A stretch of DNA of 64,000 bases, taken from contig DEMS01000027.1 in NCBI GenBank assembly GCA_002359315.1, positions 97,774-161,773 on the forward strand, written 5' to 3'. The notes under the pieces are model-generated. The model worked only from the letters and a program-made list of their open reading frames with translations. It searched no databases and was not told the origin of the DNA. This document shows positions 45,148 through 53,708 of this stretch, one piece after another; position 1 is the first letter of the stretch; each line of letters opens with the position of its first letter. Origin of the DNA: Bacteroidetes bacterium UBA2664 (GTDB lineage Bacteria; Bacteroidota; Rhodothermia; Balneolales; Balneolaceae). A program made the position numbers and the translations under genes.

Positions 45148-46707
45148 TCAACGCGACAATTCAAGTACCACAAGTGATTTTGCGGGCAGTTCTATGATAA
45201 GGTTTCCATCAGAGACGCTCGCACCGGTAAAATCTGCCGGTGAAACGGAATCCGGTTGATCAAAGGTGTTATGTGAATTGATCTCGTCGGCTGTCAGAAT
45301 TCGTCCAGATACCCCCGATACACTCTCTCCACGCACATCAATCTCAATCGTACGGACATTGTTGGGATCAAGGTTGGTGAGAGTGATATGCACAATCCCT
45401 TCGCTATCGCGCGAAGCCGTGGACGACACTGCCGGAAGCGATCCATCCCCGAACCGATACTCTCCGGCATCCAGATCAAAATCAAGATAGGTGGCATCGT
45501 GGTGAACCGTGTAGAAATCAAAGACATGGTATGTAGGAGTAAGGATCATTTGATCCCCTTCGGTGAGGATCATCGCCTGCAACACATTGACGGTCTGGGC
45601 GATATTGGCCATTTTCACACGATCCAGGTGGCGATGAAAAATATCGAGAGACGTGGATGCCGAAAGTGCATCACGAAGGGTTTGCTGCTGATACAGGAAC
45701 CCCGGGGTTGAACCTTCCAACGGCTCATGCCAGGTTCCCCACTCACCGATAATCAGCCAGACCCGTTTTTCGGGATCGTATCGATCCATGATTTCCGTAT
45801 GGCCGTCGAGAAGTTCCACCCACTGATACGTCGATTCCAGCAACTCAAACCATTCGGCTTCTGTAAAATCAGTGGCTTGGCCTTTCTGTGTTTCCCATGA
45901 CCCAATGATGGTATAATGATGCAGGTCGATTCCATCCATGTAATCACCGGCTTCCCTCATTAGCACTTCAGTCCAGTTATAATCACCACCGGCAGCACCT
46001 GCTGCAATCCGAAAGGGCTGCACATTGGGATAACCGTGCAAAAAAGTGGCAAAACGGCGGTATTGATCGGCATAAAATTCAGGACGCATGTTGCCGCCAC
46101 ATCCCCAGCTTTCGTTTCCCACTCCCCAGTAGCGCACGTTCCATGGATCTTCACGACCGTTCTCATTACGCCAATCAGCCATCGGGCTGGGTCCGGGGTG
46201 ATTGACATACTGCCACCACTGCGCCATCTCCTGCACAGTACCACTGCCTACATTTCCAACGATGACGGGTTCTGTATCCAGCACATCGAGCAGTTCCATA
46301 AACTCATGAGTACCCACACTGTTATCTTCCGTGACGCCGCCCCAGAGCACATTCACAATAGAAGGCCTTTCATCACTCGGTCCGACACCATCCTTCCAGA
46401 AATAATAGTCAGCAAAACACCCGCCCGGCCAGCGCAGGTTCGGTATCTTGATGGCTCTCAGCGCCTCAGCCACATCATCCCGGATGATTGTGTTGCCGGA
46501 TTCATCGCGTGTCCACAGTCCATCATACACACCGCGACCCAGGTGCTCGGCAAAATGTCCATAAATATGGCGGCTGATGGTTTCCTGCGGTTGGTCCGCA
46601 TTCAGTGTCATTTGATGGGTGATTTGGGCTGATACCGGAGTGTGTGTGATAATCAGCGCAAGAAACAGGATCACAGGGATGAATGAAACGATTGGTTTTA
46701 TCTTCAT
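45148..46707 (-). CDS. Secreted alpha-L-arabinofuranosidase, GH51
   Basis: 519 aa. A Sec signal peptide (VILFLALIITHTPVSA) precedes the (beta/alpha)8 barrel starting HIYGHFAEHLGRGVYDG and LRWPGGCFADYYFW. The acid/base is Glu199 in WGVGNESWGCGG and the nucleophile Glu322 in WLIIGEWGTWH. The C-terminal beta-sandwich follows (from ~430). It would release arabinofuranosyl residues from hemicellulose in the periplasm or outside the cell. No other arabinan or xylan gene is adjacent. Confidence 0.95.
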   Translation of the reverse strand: MKIKPIVSFIPVILFLALIITHTPVSAQITHQMTLNADQPQETISRHIYGHFAEHLGRGVYDGLWTRDESGNTIIRDDVAEALRAIKIPNLRWPGGCFADYYFWKDGVGPSDERPSIVNVLWGGVTEDNSVGTHEFMELLDVLDTEPVIVGNVGSGTVQEMAQWWQYVNHPGPSPMADWRNENGREDPWNVRYWGVGNESWGCGGNMRPEFYADQYRRFATFLHGYPNVQPFRIAAGAAGGDYNWTEVLMREAGDYMDGIDLHHYTIIGSWETQKGQATDFTEAEWFELLESTYQWVELLDGHTEIMDRYDPEKRVWLIIGEWGTWHEPLEGSTPGFLYQQQTLRDALSASTSLDIFHRHLDRVKMANIAQTVNVLQAMILTEGDQMILTPTYHVFDFYTVHHDATYLDFDLDAGEYRFGDGSLPAVSSTASRDSEGIVHITLTNLDPNNVRTIEIDVRGESVSGVSGRILTADEINSHNTFDQPDSVSPADFTGASVSDGNLIIELPAKSLVVLELSR

Positions 46708-46743
46708 TTTGATGTGGAAGCCTTGGTTAGCTGGATTTTTGAT

Positions 46744-47106
46744 TTACGGCTCTGTTTCGGTAAGCATTTTTTTAATTAACCAATTTGAACTTTTGATGAT
46801 AAAGTACTGCTTGGAAATCCAGTATTGAAAGAGTCCGCCAATCAATATGCAATAGATTGGCAATATTATATTAGCGATATCAAAAGGATTCGAATTTAAC
46901 CAAAAACTGGTCAGGCCAATAATGATAATGGCAATGGCTATCGGACTTCCATAAATGAACTGTTTACGAGTTCTTGCTAACAGCAGGTCAAAAAATTCCT
47001 CAAACTTATTCGCTTTTAGCAGCTGATGATCTACATATGAGAAACCGGGACCGTACTTACCGAACTGATCTTCAAAGAAATCTTTTATTAAATCGCTAGA
47101 AATCAT
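46744..47106 (-). CDS. Hypothetical membrane protein
   Basis: 120 aa. A soluble N-terminal half (DLIKDFFEDQFGKYGPGFSYVDHQLLKANKFEEFFDLLLART), then two helices (IYGSPIAIAIIIIGLTSFWL and NIILPIYCILIGGLFQYWI). No family recognised. Confidence 0.65.
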   Translation of the reverse strand: MISSDLIKDFFEDQFGKYGPGFSYVDHQLLKANKFEEFFDLLLARTRKQFIYGSPIAIAIIIIGLTSFWLNSNPFDIANIILPIYCILIGGLFQYWISKQYFIIKSSNWLIKKMLTETEP

Positions 47107-47261
47107 CGGAATTTGATTTTTTAGTTATTTAAAAACAACATGACATCTTAGTTTTCAAGACTCAATTCGTACAATATTTGAAAATTTATTTAGAAGCAAA
47201 TAATGTGGCGATTTCAGGGCGATTTGTGAATTTGACCCGTCAATATAGAATTTAATTTTGC

Positions 47262-47303
47262 GTAACTGTTCGGTTACTTATATATTAGTAATCAACCAGT
47301 TAC
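47262..47303. promoter_or_regulatory. Two tandem ArsR-type operator palindromes
   Basis: GTAAC-N6-GTTAC at 47262-47277 and GTAAT-N6-GTTAC at 47288-47303, centres 26 bp apart, the second 13 nt before the ArsR start codon. Both have the consensus GTAAY-N6-GTTAC. Confidence 0.72.
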
Positions 47304-47316
47304 ATTTTAATCCATT

Positions 47317-47625
47317 ATGCCGCAAGACATTTATCAAGCTATAGCCGATCCGACCCGAAGGCAGATCATCGATCTGCTCGCCAATCAAAGCCTGCCGGTG
47401 AATGATGTCGCCGAGCGTTTTGATATCAGCCGTCCGGCCATCTCCAAACATATCAAAATATTGAATGAATGCGGGTTGGTTGTAATCCGGAAAAAGGGTC
47501 GGCAGCGTTATTGCCGGGCGGATACCCAAAAGCTTCTTGAAGTGATAGAGTGGGCACAACGCTATCGCAAATTCTGGGATAAGCGACTGGATGCACTTGA
47601 AGCGGCATTGACGGATGAGGTCTAA
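47317..47625 (+). CDS. ArsR-family (HTH_20) transcriptional regulator
   Basis: 102 aa winged helix: YQAIADPTRRQIIDLLANQSLPVNDVAERFDISRPAISKHIKILNECGLVVIRKKGRQRYCRAD, the pattern of metal-independent ArsR regulators that pair with SRPBCC/AHSA1 genes. No thiol pocket is evident. It is likely autoregulated through the palindromes just upstream and heads a run with the VOC and SRPBCC genes. Confidence 0.94.
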   Translation: MPQDIYQAIADPTRRQIIDLLANQSLPVNDVAERFDISRPAISKHIKILNECGLVVIRKKGRQRYCRADTQKLLEVIEWAQRYRKFWDKRLDALEAALTDEV

Positions 47626-47692
47626 TAGTAGTCGGAACATAAAATTGGCCTGAATTTGATATCAAAAACCCGAAAAATAACCAGTAAATCTC

Positions 47693-48181
47693 ATGAAAGT
47701 TCTTTTAGTTTTCGCAACGATCGTTCTGATAAATATGACAATACAACCTATATATGCTCAAGATATGGATCCAAAAATCACCACGTTTTTGATGTTTGAA
47801 GGAAAAGCAGAAGAAGCAATAACTTTCTACACATCACTGTTTGATGACTCCGAAATTATTAGAATCACGAAATATGGGACTGATGGGCCGGGAGGCCCGG
47901 ATGCCGAGGGTACAGTGCAAAACGCTTTGTTTACCTTGAATGGGAAACAATACATGGCAATTGACAGTTTTGGACACGAATTTACATTTACGCCGTCAAT
48001 TTCGTTGTTTGTAAAATGTGATTCGGAAGATGAAATAGATACGTTATATGAAAAACTGATGGAAGGGGGCACTGCAGCAATGCCTATCGGGGATTACGGA
48101 TTTTCAAAGAAGTTTGCCTGGGTGCAGGACCGGTATGGGGTCTCCTGGCAGTTAAATTACGGTCAGGTGGAATTTGAGTAA
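47693..48181 (+). CDS. PhnB-like VOC protein with signal peptide
   Basis: 162 aa. N-terminal signal peptide (LLVFATIVLINMTIQPIYAQ) before a PhnB-like module (KITTFLMFEGKAEEAITFYTSLFDDSEIIRI ... MPIGDYGFSKKFAWVQDRYGVSWQLNYGQ). An exported VOC protein is unusual, as most are cytosolic. It lies 67 nt downstream of the ArsR gene and is probably in its operon. Confidence 0.88.
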   Translation: MKVLLVFATIVLINMTIQPIYAQDMDPKITTFLMFEGKAEEAITFYTSLFDDSEIIRITKYGTDGPGGPDAEGTVQNALFTLNGKQYMAIDSFGHEFTFTPSISLFVKCDSEDEIDTLYEKLMEGGTAAMPIGDYGFSKKFAWVQDRYGVSWQLNYGQVEFE

Positions 48182-48280
48182 CCGGCCGGAATATGCTAAC
48201 CGGATCTACGAGACGTAGAGTGTAATTAAAATCGGAGAAAGTGAATTTACAGTTAAAACAAAGCCACAAATCGAAAGAAA

Positions 48281-48829
48281 ATGAATCAAAAACATGGTGT
48301 ATTTCCTGAACCGGGAACTATCCGGTTTGAACGTTTGCTTCCCGGTCCGCCCGAACGAATCTGGGATTATCTCACAAAATCGGAACTGAAGGCAACATGG
48401 CTGTCGGCCGGTGATGTAGAGCCGCGAGTGGGCGGTAAGGTTGAATTCCGGTTCAAGCACAGTGATCTGTCAGAAACCGACGAACCCATTCCTGGAAAAT
48501 ACAGGCATATGCAAGATGGAACTTATTTTGAAGGCAAAGTGACCGAGTGGGATCCATATACGAAACTCAGCTATACATGGGGGGAAGCCACTGGTGAAGT
48601 ATCAGAAGTGACGTATGAACTGATTCCACAAAAAAATGAAAAAGTACTTTTGATCCTGACACATGTCCACCTTGGTGAAGATCCGACAGTACTCATCAGC
48701 GTAAGTGCCGGCTGGCACACACACCTCGTTATCCTGATAGACCGGCTTGAAGGTATATCGCCAAAAGGCTTCTGGGCTGTTCACAATAAAATGGAAGAAG
48801 AGTATGAGCGGTTGATAGGCAATAAATAG
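48281..48829 (+). CDS. SRPBCC family (AHSA1-like) protein
   Basis: 182 aa: PGTIRFERLLPGPPERIWDYLTKSELKATWLSAGDVEPRVGGKVEFRF ... GKVTEWDPYTKLSYTWG ... VSAGWHTHLVILIDRLEG, the AHSA1-type START fold. Third gene behind the ArsR gene, a common genomic pairing. Ligand unknown. Confidence 0.92.
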   Translation: MNQKHGVFPEPGTIRFERLLPGPPERIWDYLTKSELKATWLSAGDVEPRVGGKVEFRFKHSDLSETDEPIPGKYRHMQDGTYFEGKVTEWDPYTKLSYTWGEATGEVSEVTYELIPQKNEKVLLILTHVHLGEDPTVLISVSAGWHTHLVILIDRLEGISPKGFWAVHNKMEEEYERLIGNK

Positions 48830-48964
48830 GTGGTAATTCATCATTTTTCATCTAAAACCTATACAGATATGATTTAGTGTTCTTCATCCTCCTTCTTTTC
48901 TTTTGCGATATGGGCGATATGCTATTTAAAAAATCCACACTTTGGAAACCGCATGGTGAACAGC

Positions 48965-50044
48965 TTAATCCCCTTCCGAAAAAGCCCTCACACGAATCCC
49001 AAACGCTTCAGCCGGATTGTGAATGAGCAGTTGTGAGATCTCATCCTGAGTAAAACCATCTTCCAGGAGTGCGGGGAGCAGGTAATTTGAAATTGCAGTA
49101 TATCCCCTGATGGGGCCGCCACCCTCCTCATCCGGATTATAATATCCCGCATCATGAGAAATCAGGACACGATTCAACAAGTTTTCATTTTTGAGTGACA
49201 TCAGCCTCTCTCTGAACCAATCCAGATTTCCCTGATTCTCGCCCTCCCGATCCGGATCGTAACTAAAATTATCCAATGAGATCCAGGCGCCTTGCGATCC
49301 GAGATTGATTTGAGTGTTGAGATCGCCGGACTGAGCGTGTGTCCAGACCCAGGCGGAAGGATCGACGCCAAGTTCTTTCAGCAGTTCGACCTGTTCGGCG
49401 GCCGGATCACTGCCACCGGTATGTGAGATGATGGTGAGCCCGGTTTCCAGATGAGTGAGAGCTGCTGCTGTGACAATCTTTCTGTGCAGATCAGAAAGGG
49501 CACCTTCACCGGCTACCGAGATCTTCATAAATCCCGGCCGGATATCACTTCCGTTGATGCCATTGTTAAACTCATCGATCCATCTCGCTGCAAGCTCCTC
49601 CGCACTCTCCTCCCAGGCATGAGCCGGTATAAATCGATTGTCCACGGCTCCATAATATCCGGTATTGGTGACGAACCGGAGGCCGGTGTTTTCCGACATC
49701 TCCCTCAGTAAAAATGGGTCTCTGCCCAGGTAGGCGGGTGTACACTCAAACACTGCTTGAATTCCTAAATCCCGGGCTTCCTCAAAATACGGCTGCATTC
49801 GGTTGATCACCTCTGATCTGTCCCACCGATGATACCCCGTGCTATCCGCCCCGATCCAATCCACCATCACATGTTCATGAGCCAGCGTTGTTCCCAGCTC
49901 AGAAGCCGGAATGGGTCCGGTGACGGTCATGATTTGGGGTTCCTGTTCAGAAGTGGAGGTTTCTTCAGTGCACGAGTTTGTGAGGGTGAAGATTAGTATG
50001 ATGATTATGATAAGGGTTGAGTGGAATCCGGTTGAAGGTTTCAT
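48965..50044 (-). CDS. Phosphotriesterase-like metallohydrolase lipoprotein
   Basis: 359 aa. A lipobox (LTNSC, Cys25) follows the signal peptide. The barrel keeps all binuclear-metal ligands: His56 and His58 (LAHEHVMVDW), bridging Lys174 (FMKISVAG), His208 (IISHTGG), His236 (WTHAQSG) and Asp298 (ISHDAGYY). It would be an exported lactonase or esterase of the PTE-like lactonase group rather than a true organophosphate hydrolase. Confidence 0.93.
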   Translation of the reverse strand: MKPSTGFHSTLIIIIILIFTLTNSCTEETSTSEQEPQIMTVTGPIPASELGTTLAHEHVMVDWIGADSTGYHRWDRSEVINRMQPYFEEARDLGIQAVFECTPAYLGRDPFLLREMSENTGLRFVTNTGYYGAVDNRFIPAHAWEESAEELAARWIDEFNNGINGSDIRPGFMKISVAGEGALSDLHRKIVTAAALTHLETGLTIISHTGGSDPAAEQVELLKELGVDPSAWVWTHAQSGDLNTQINLGSQGAWISLDNFSYDPDREGENQGNLDWFRERLMSLKNENLLNRVLISHDAGYYNPDEEGGGPIRGYTAISNYLLPALLEDGFTQDEISQLLIHNPAEAFGIRVRAFSEGD

Positions 50045-50115
50045 GGATGACTAATTTTAATATTGAATAAATGCCTCACATAAATCAGTAATGACGAAAC
50101 TTAGAATTTTAGTTG

Positions 50116-50484
50116 TTAAGTAACCGGCTCCGGCCCCTGTATCAGAACTTCAGCAGGAATTCCGAGCTTTCGATATAAGATTTTAATTTGGCGAAGTGAA
50201 AGAGACCGTTTACCTGATAGTATTTCACTTGCCCGGGATTTTGATCCCAGCAATTTTGCCAAATCTTTTTGCTCCATGCCCATTTGCTCCATTCGAAACT
50301 TAATCGCATCTACCGGTTTTGGGGCATCGATTGGGAAGTTCTTTTTCTCATATTCATCAACTAAAATGCCCAATATTTCCAGCTCGTCACCTTCCTTACT
50401 CCCAGACTTTGCATCAAATATTTCTTCGATACGTGCTAATGCGTTTTCATGATCTTGATCGGTATGTATAGGTTGAATCTGCAT
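50116..50484 (-). CDS. higA: HigA-type antitoxin (XRE helix-turn-helix)
   Basis: 122 aa. The C-terminal half is a Cro/C1-type HTH: DAIKFRMEQMGMEQKDLAKLLGSKSRASEILSGKRSLSLRQIKILYRKLGIPAEVLI. The N-terminal acidic part is typical of HigA-like antitoxins with IrrE-unrelated extension. It sits downstream of a remnant of higB, its natural partner, so it now stands alone. Confidence 0.88.
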   Translation of the reverse strand: MQIQPIHTDQDHENALARIEEIFDAKSGSKEGDELEILGILVDEYEKKNFPIDAPKPVDAIKFRMEQMGMEQKDLAKLLGSKSRASEILSGKRSLSLRQIKILYRKLGIPAEVLIQGPEPVT

Positions 50485-50498
50485 GGTTAGACTTCGAT

Positions 50499-50597
50499 TT
50501 AAATTGTAGTTGCATCTATTTTGTCATACTCAGCATGAGTACCCACAAAACGGATGAAAATCTGTCCATAGTCATAATTAATTTTGACTATAAAACA
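50499..50597 (-). pseudogene. higB: Decayed HigB toxin, last 32 codons only
   Basis: Frame reading CFIVKINYDYGQIFIRFVGT, then HAEYDKIDATTI and a TAA. This matches the C-terminus of HigB-type RelE-fold toxins (INYxYxxxxIRFxGTHxxYDKIDAxTI). A TAA one codon upstream and the absence of the N-terminal two thirds show truncation. It ends 14 nt before the higA start, as an intact higBA operon would. Confidence 0.72.
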
Positions 50598-50787
50598 TTA
50601 TTCAAATTAATGTGGTATAGATTTACATGCAAGAATCATGTTCAATTGGAACTAGTGACACTAGTGATTATCTGTTGGTGAGATCGAATAGACAACTCTA
50701 ATTTCAAAACTGTTATACGTATTGGATAGGAGAAACAAGCAGGTTATGATTAACGACATCGAATCTCTGCATAATAAAAATGGTTTT

Positions 50788-50846
50788 AATGACATAAATT
50801 TTTTATAATGACATTCATAATGTCATTCTTAAATAATTATGTCACT
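50788..50846. promoter_or_regulatory. Nested symmetric operator before AbiE-like pair
   Basis: Four half-sites: AATGACAT at 50788 and 50807, ATGTCATT at 50820, ATGTCACT at 50839. Spacing is N11, N5, N11, so both inverted pairs share one centre (50817). It ends 8 nt before the regulator start codon at 50855 and is probably the autoregulatory operator. Confidence 0.75.
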
Positions 50847-50854
50847 AACACAAT

Positions 50855-51829
50855 ATGATTGAACTAAAATCCTATATCAGAAAAGTTACCGGGGTCGATG
50901 TGGAAGAGCTGGGATACCCGGCAGATGCTCTGCAACGTCTTCCTTTGTTTATCCGGGAGGGATACGACTTTTTATTTGGTGAAATTTATGATCATCAGAT
51001 CGTGTTTGTGGAGCCTAATGCAGCAGATGATGCAACCCCAAGCCAACTTCAGAAACATATTCCTAAAATTGAATCAGCATTTGAACATCCGGTTGTTTTG
51101 GTGATTGATGATATGACCTACTATCTGAAGGAGCAGCTTATAAAATCAAGAATATCTTTCATTGTTCCGGGAAAGCAATTATTCATTCCATTCATGTTCA
51201 TGGATTTAAGCGAACAACCAAAAATAAGAACAACACGATCAGAATATTTTTCCCCATCAACACAATGTGTGTTGATATATCATTTATGGGTGGCGTCTTT
51301 AGAAGGATTAAATTTCCAGGAGATAGCGGATTTATTTGACTATACCCCTCGTACCATAGGCCGAAGTGCTAAAGAACTGGAAGATGCAGGAGTATGCAGA
51401 ATTGCAGGTTCCAAGTCCAAACTATTGGAATTCAGTTTGAATAAAAGGGATATCTGGGAGCGGGCTCTTGACTATTTAGTTTCACCTGTTAAAGAATCAA
51501 AATGGCTTTTTTCTGAACCAGATGATAGGCGATACTATAGAATTGCAGGAGTTTCTGCACTGTCCAGATATTCGAATATATCGCCAGGGAGGCAGAAAGT
51601 GTATGCAATGGAAGCCAAAACATACAGAGAACTTAAAAACAAGGGAGAAGTGACGGATACATTGTTTAATGAGGTAGATAAGCAGCTTCAGATATGGAGC
51701 TACGATCCCACCCTACTTACCTCTGATGATTTTGTAGACCCCCTTTCCCTCTATCTGAGCCTGAAAGATGATCCGGATGAACGTGTACAAATCGAAATGG
51801 AAAAGATGCTGGAGGAGGTATTTAAATGA
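50855..51829 (+). CDS. AbiEi-like winged-helix regulator/antitoxin, variant
   Basis: 324 aa. A ~130-residue N-terminal part of unknown fold (LPLFIREGYDFLFGEIYDHQIVFVEP) is followed by a winged helix (about 130-185: STQCVLIYHLWVASLEGLNFQEIADLFDYTPRTIGRSAKELEDAGVCRIAG) and a C-terminal part with YRIAGVSALSRYSNISPGRQKVYAMEAKTYRELK, loosely like the AbiEi antitoxin region. It overlaps the nucleotidyltransferase gene by ATGA and follows a strong operator. I read it as the antitoxin/repressor of a type IV-like toxin-antitoxin pair; a simple regulatory role is an alternative. Confidence 0.75.
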   Translation: MIELKSYIRKVTGVDVEELGYPADALQRLPLFIREGYDFLFGEIYDHQIVFVEPNAADDATPSQLQKHIPKIESAFEHPVVLVIDDMTYYLKEQLIKSRISFIVPGKQLFIPFMFMDLSEQPKIRTTRSEYFSPSTQCVLIYHLWVASLEGLNFQEIADLFDYTPRTIGRSAKELEDAGVCRIAGSKSKLLEFSLNKRDIWERALDYLVSPVKESKWLFSEPDDRRYYRIAGVSALSRYSNISPGRQKVYAMEAKTYRELKNKGEVTDTLFNEVDKQLQIWSYDPTLLTSDDFVDPLSLYLSLKDDPDERVQIEMEKMLEEVFK

Positions 51830-52590
51830 TCGGACTTGATACGTTCAGTGAATATTTTAAAGAATTCACTGACTGTTACATCGTAATCGGCGGTGCAGCC
51901 TGTAATGATTATTTCGATCGAGAAGAATTACAATTTCGGGTAACCAAAGATATCGATATGATCCTGGTGGTTGAGGCGGTAAATGATAAGTTCATTTCCC
52001 ATTTCTGGGAATTCATAAAAGAAGGAAAGTATGAGCGAAATGAACAGTCGGAAAAACGTCAATATTATCGGTTCATAAATCCTGAAAGGGAAGACTTTCC
52101 TGGGCAAGTGGAAATATTCAGTCGTACGCCTGACATTATCAAACCCGCTGGTGATGCCAGATTTACGGTTATTCCTACCGATGATGACATTTCCAGTCTC
52201 TCGGCCATTCTGATGGATGACGACTATTATCAATTTACACTTCATCACTGCACCAAGGATGGCAATCTGAATCGAGCCAATGAGTTAGCTCTGATCTGTC
52301 TGAAGGCCAAAGCATTCCTGGATTTAAGTCAGCGAAAAGAAGATGGACAACGCATTGATTCCAAAGAAATTAAAAAGCACCGATCTGATGTATTTCGATT
52401 GACCGCTACTTTAACCGGTGAAGATAAAATTGTATTGCCGGAAACTATTCAGAAAGATATGATGACATTTGTGACTCTTATGGAAGACAATCCACCACAA
52501 ACAAAAGACTTTTTGAAAGCGATGGGTATTACTATGGTTAACACAGAGCAGTTAATTAACCAATTGAAATATAGTTTTAAGTTGGATTAA
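51826..52590 (+). CDS. Nucleotidyltransferase-fold protein (AbiEii-like toxin candidate)
   Basis: 254 aa. The N-terminal NTase core reads CYIVIGGAACNDYF (Gly22-Gly23), then FRVTKDIDMILVV with the two metal-binding aspartates Asp42 and Asp44. The GG-x(18)-DxD layout matches AbiEii/DUF1814-type nucleotidyltransferases, but the Ser of the usual GGTS motif is missing. A helical C-terminal half (ELALICLKAKAFLDLSQRK ... ) completes it. Together with the overlapping regulator gene it looks like a variant AbiE system for phage defence. Confidence 0.78.
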   Translation: MIGLDTFSEYFKEFTDCYIVIGGAACNDYFDREELQFRVTKDIDMILVVEAVNDKFISHFWEFIKEGKYERNEQSEKRQYYRFINPEREDFPGQVEIFSRTPDIIKPAGDARFTVIPTDDDISSLSAILMDDDYYQFTLHHCTKDGNLNRANELALICLKAKAFLDLSQRKEDGQRIDSKEIKKHRSDVFRLTATLTGEDKIVLPETIQKDMMTFVTLMEDNPPQTKDFLKAMGITMVNTEQLINQLKYSFKLD

Positions 52591-52607
52591 CCCATCTGTC
52601 ACTATAG

Positions 52608-52784
52608 CAATACATATTGCGTAATCAAAGTGGGACTTTAGTTACATCGATCGGTTTATTTGATGATAAGTGGACTGTACTTTTGGAGAGTTCTGATCAG
52701 CTAATTAGGATCATTTCCATCCGACACTATTTAAATGAAGCGTTTGATTTCTATTCCCAAAAAACTTTAATTGCAATTCGCTAG
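52608..52784 (+). pseudogene. brnT: Decayed BrnT-type toxin
   Basis: Open frame without a start, containing SGTLVTSIGLFDDKWTVLLE, then SSDQLIRIISIRHYLNEAFD and FYSQ. The RIISxR and FYxx ending with the preceding IGL-x-strand is the C-terminal pattern of BrnT toxins. The N-terminal half is absent and no BrnA-like antitoxin follows, so it is a relic. Confidence 0.5.
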
Positions 52785-52837
52785 CCGTGTTTTATTAGCT
52801 CTTCAAGACCGTCAAACTAAAAGAGAGGGGGTATAAT

Positions 52838-53293
52838 ATGACTAAGTATAGTTCAACACAGCACTTTCTAAGATCAACAATAGCTATTTTATTGATCTCT
52901 ATTGCATCCCTGCAAGCATGTGCTCCATCCATTTCACTATTCAGCGAAACCGCTTATCAACAGGCCGTTGAATTAAAGATTCTTTCACTCCAACTGATGG
53001 ATCATGCCAGCGAACCCTTTGAAAATCATAGAGATGATATCCGGGTTTTACGCCACGAACTGTTAAAAGCCTATGAATTTGCAAAGGGACGGCCGGATAA
53101 CGAATTTACGACAGAGCAATGGGAGATTATGATGGACCCTGAACAGTACATGATCGGCGGATTTCTTAACAGATGGGAACAGCAGGGTACTCTTTCTGAA
53201 TCATTTATAGCTGAGGCAAAAGTTACTATTGCGGAGGGTTTTGATACGATTATCGGTCTTGAAAGTGGTAAAATAAGACCGCGGAGAGGGTAA
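52838..53293 (+). CDS. Lipoprotein of unknown function
   Basis: 151 aa. Lipobox ISIASLQAC (Cys28). The mature part is helical (FSETAYQQAVELKILSLQLMDHASEPFENHRDDIRVLRHELLKAYEFAKGRP) and matches no family I know. A purine-rich GAGAGGGGG precedes the ATG. It is followed after 3 nt by the next gene, so they form a two-gene operon. Confidence 0.75.
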   Translation: MTKYSSTQHFLRSTIAILLISIASLQACAPSISLFSETAYQQAVELKILSLQLMDHASEPFENHRDDIRVLRHELLKAYEFAKGRPDNEFTTEQWEIMMDPEQYMIGGFLNRWEQQGTLSESFIAEAKVTIAEGFDTIIGLESGKIRPRRG

Positions 53294-53296
53294 GAG

Positions 53297-53626
53297 ATGG
53301 CTGATTTCGACAGATTTCTTAGAATTGTTAAAACGGATCTTGTCATTGTAGCTGAAAATCTTGGCCGGGATTACGCAAAAGAGATAGTAACTGAGGGAAC
53401 AGATTTTGCCAGGCGATTTCAAGAACGGCTAGAACGTCGCATCACGCTACTTGCAAACGGTGAATTGTCAAAAGAGGAGTTTGAATGGTTGATGAAGTCT
53501 GAAAAAAATCTGATTGAACTAAAATCTATCGAGAAGAAAGGATTGGCTGTTGTTCAGTTGAATGAGATTCGGGATGCTATTATTGATACGTTGATTGTTG
53601 CTGCTTTTAAGGTGATTACATTGTAG
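53297..53626 (+). CDS. Helical hypothetical protein paired with the lipoprotein
   Basis: 109 aa, amphipathic helices rich in E, R and L (FLRIVKTDLVIVAENLGRDYAKEIVTEGTDFARRFQERLERRI ... LSKEEFEWLMKSEKNLIEL), C-terminal part with a hydrophobic helix (IIDTLIVAAFKVITL). No family recognised. Possibly an inner-membrane or scaffolding partner of the preceding lipoprotein. Confidence 0.65.
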   Translation: MADFDRFLRIVKTDLVIVAENLGRDYAKEIVTEGTDFARRFQERLERRITLLANGELSKEEFEWLMKSEKNLIELKSIEKKGLAVVQLNEIRDAIIDTLIVAAFKVITL

Positions 53627-53708
53627 ATTATGTGGCAGGCATGGCATCTCAACATTGACAAAGATATCACTTCACAGTATATTAAATGTAGCCCTGTACG
53701 TTGCGAAG

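Noticed and set aside
46036..46632. 198-codon open frame antisense to GH51 gene
   Set aside because: Opposite catalytic regions of a well-supported enzyme; composition not protein-like.
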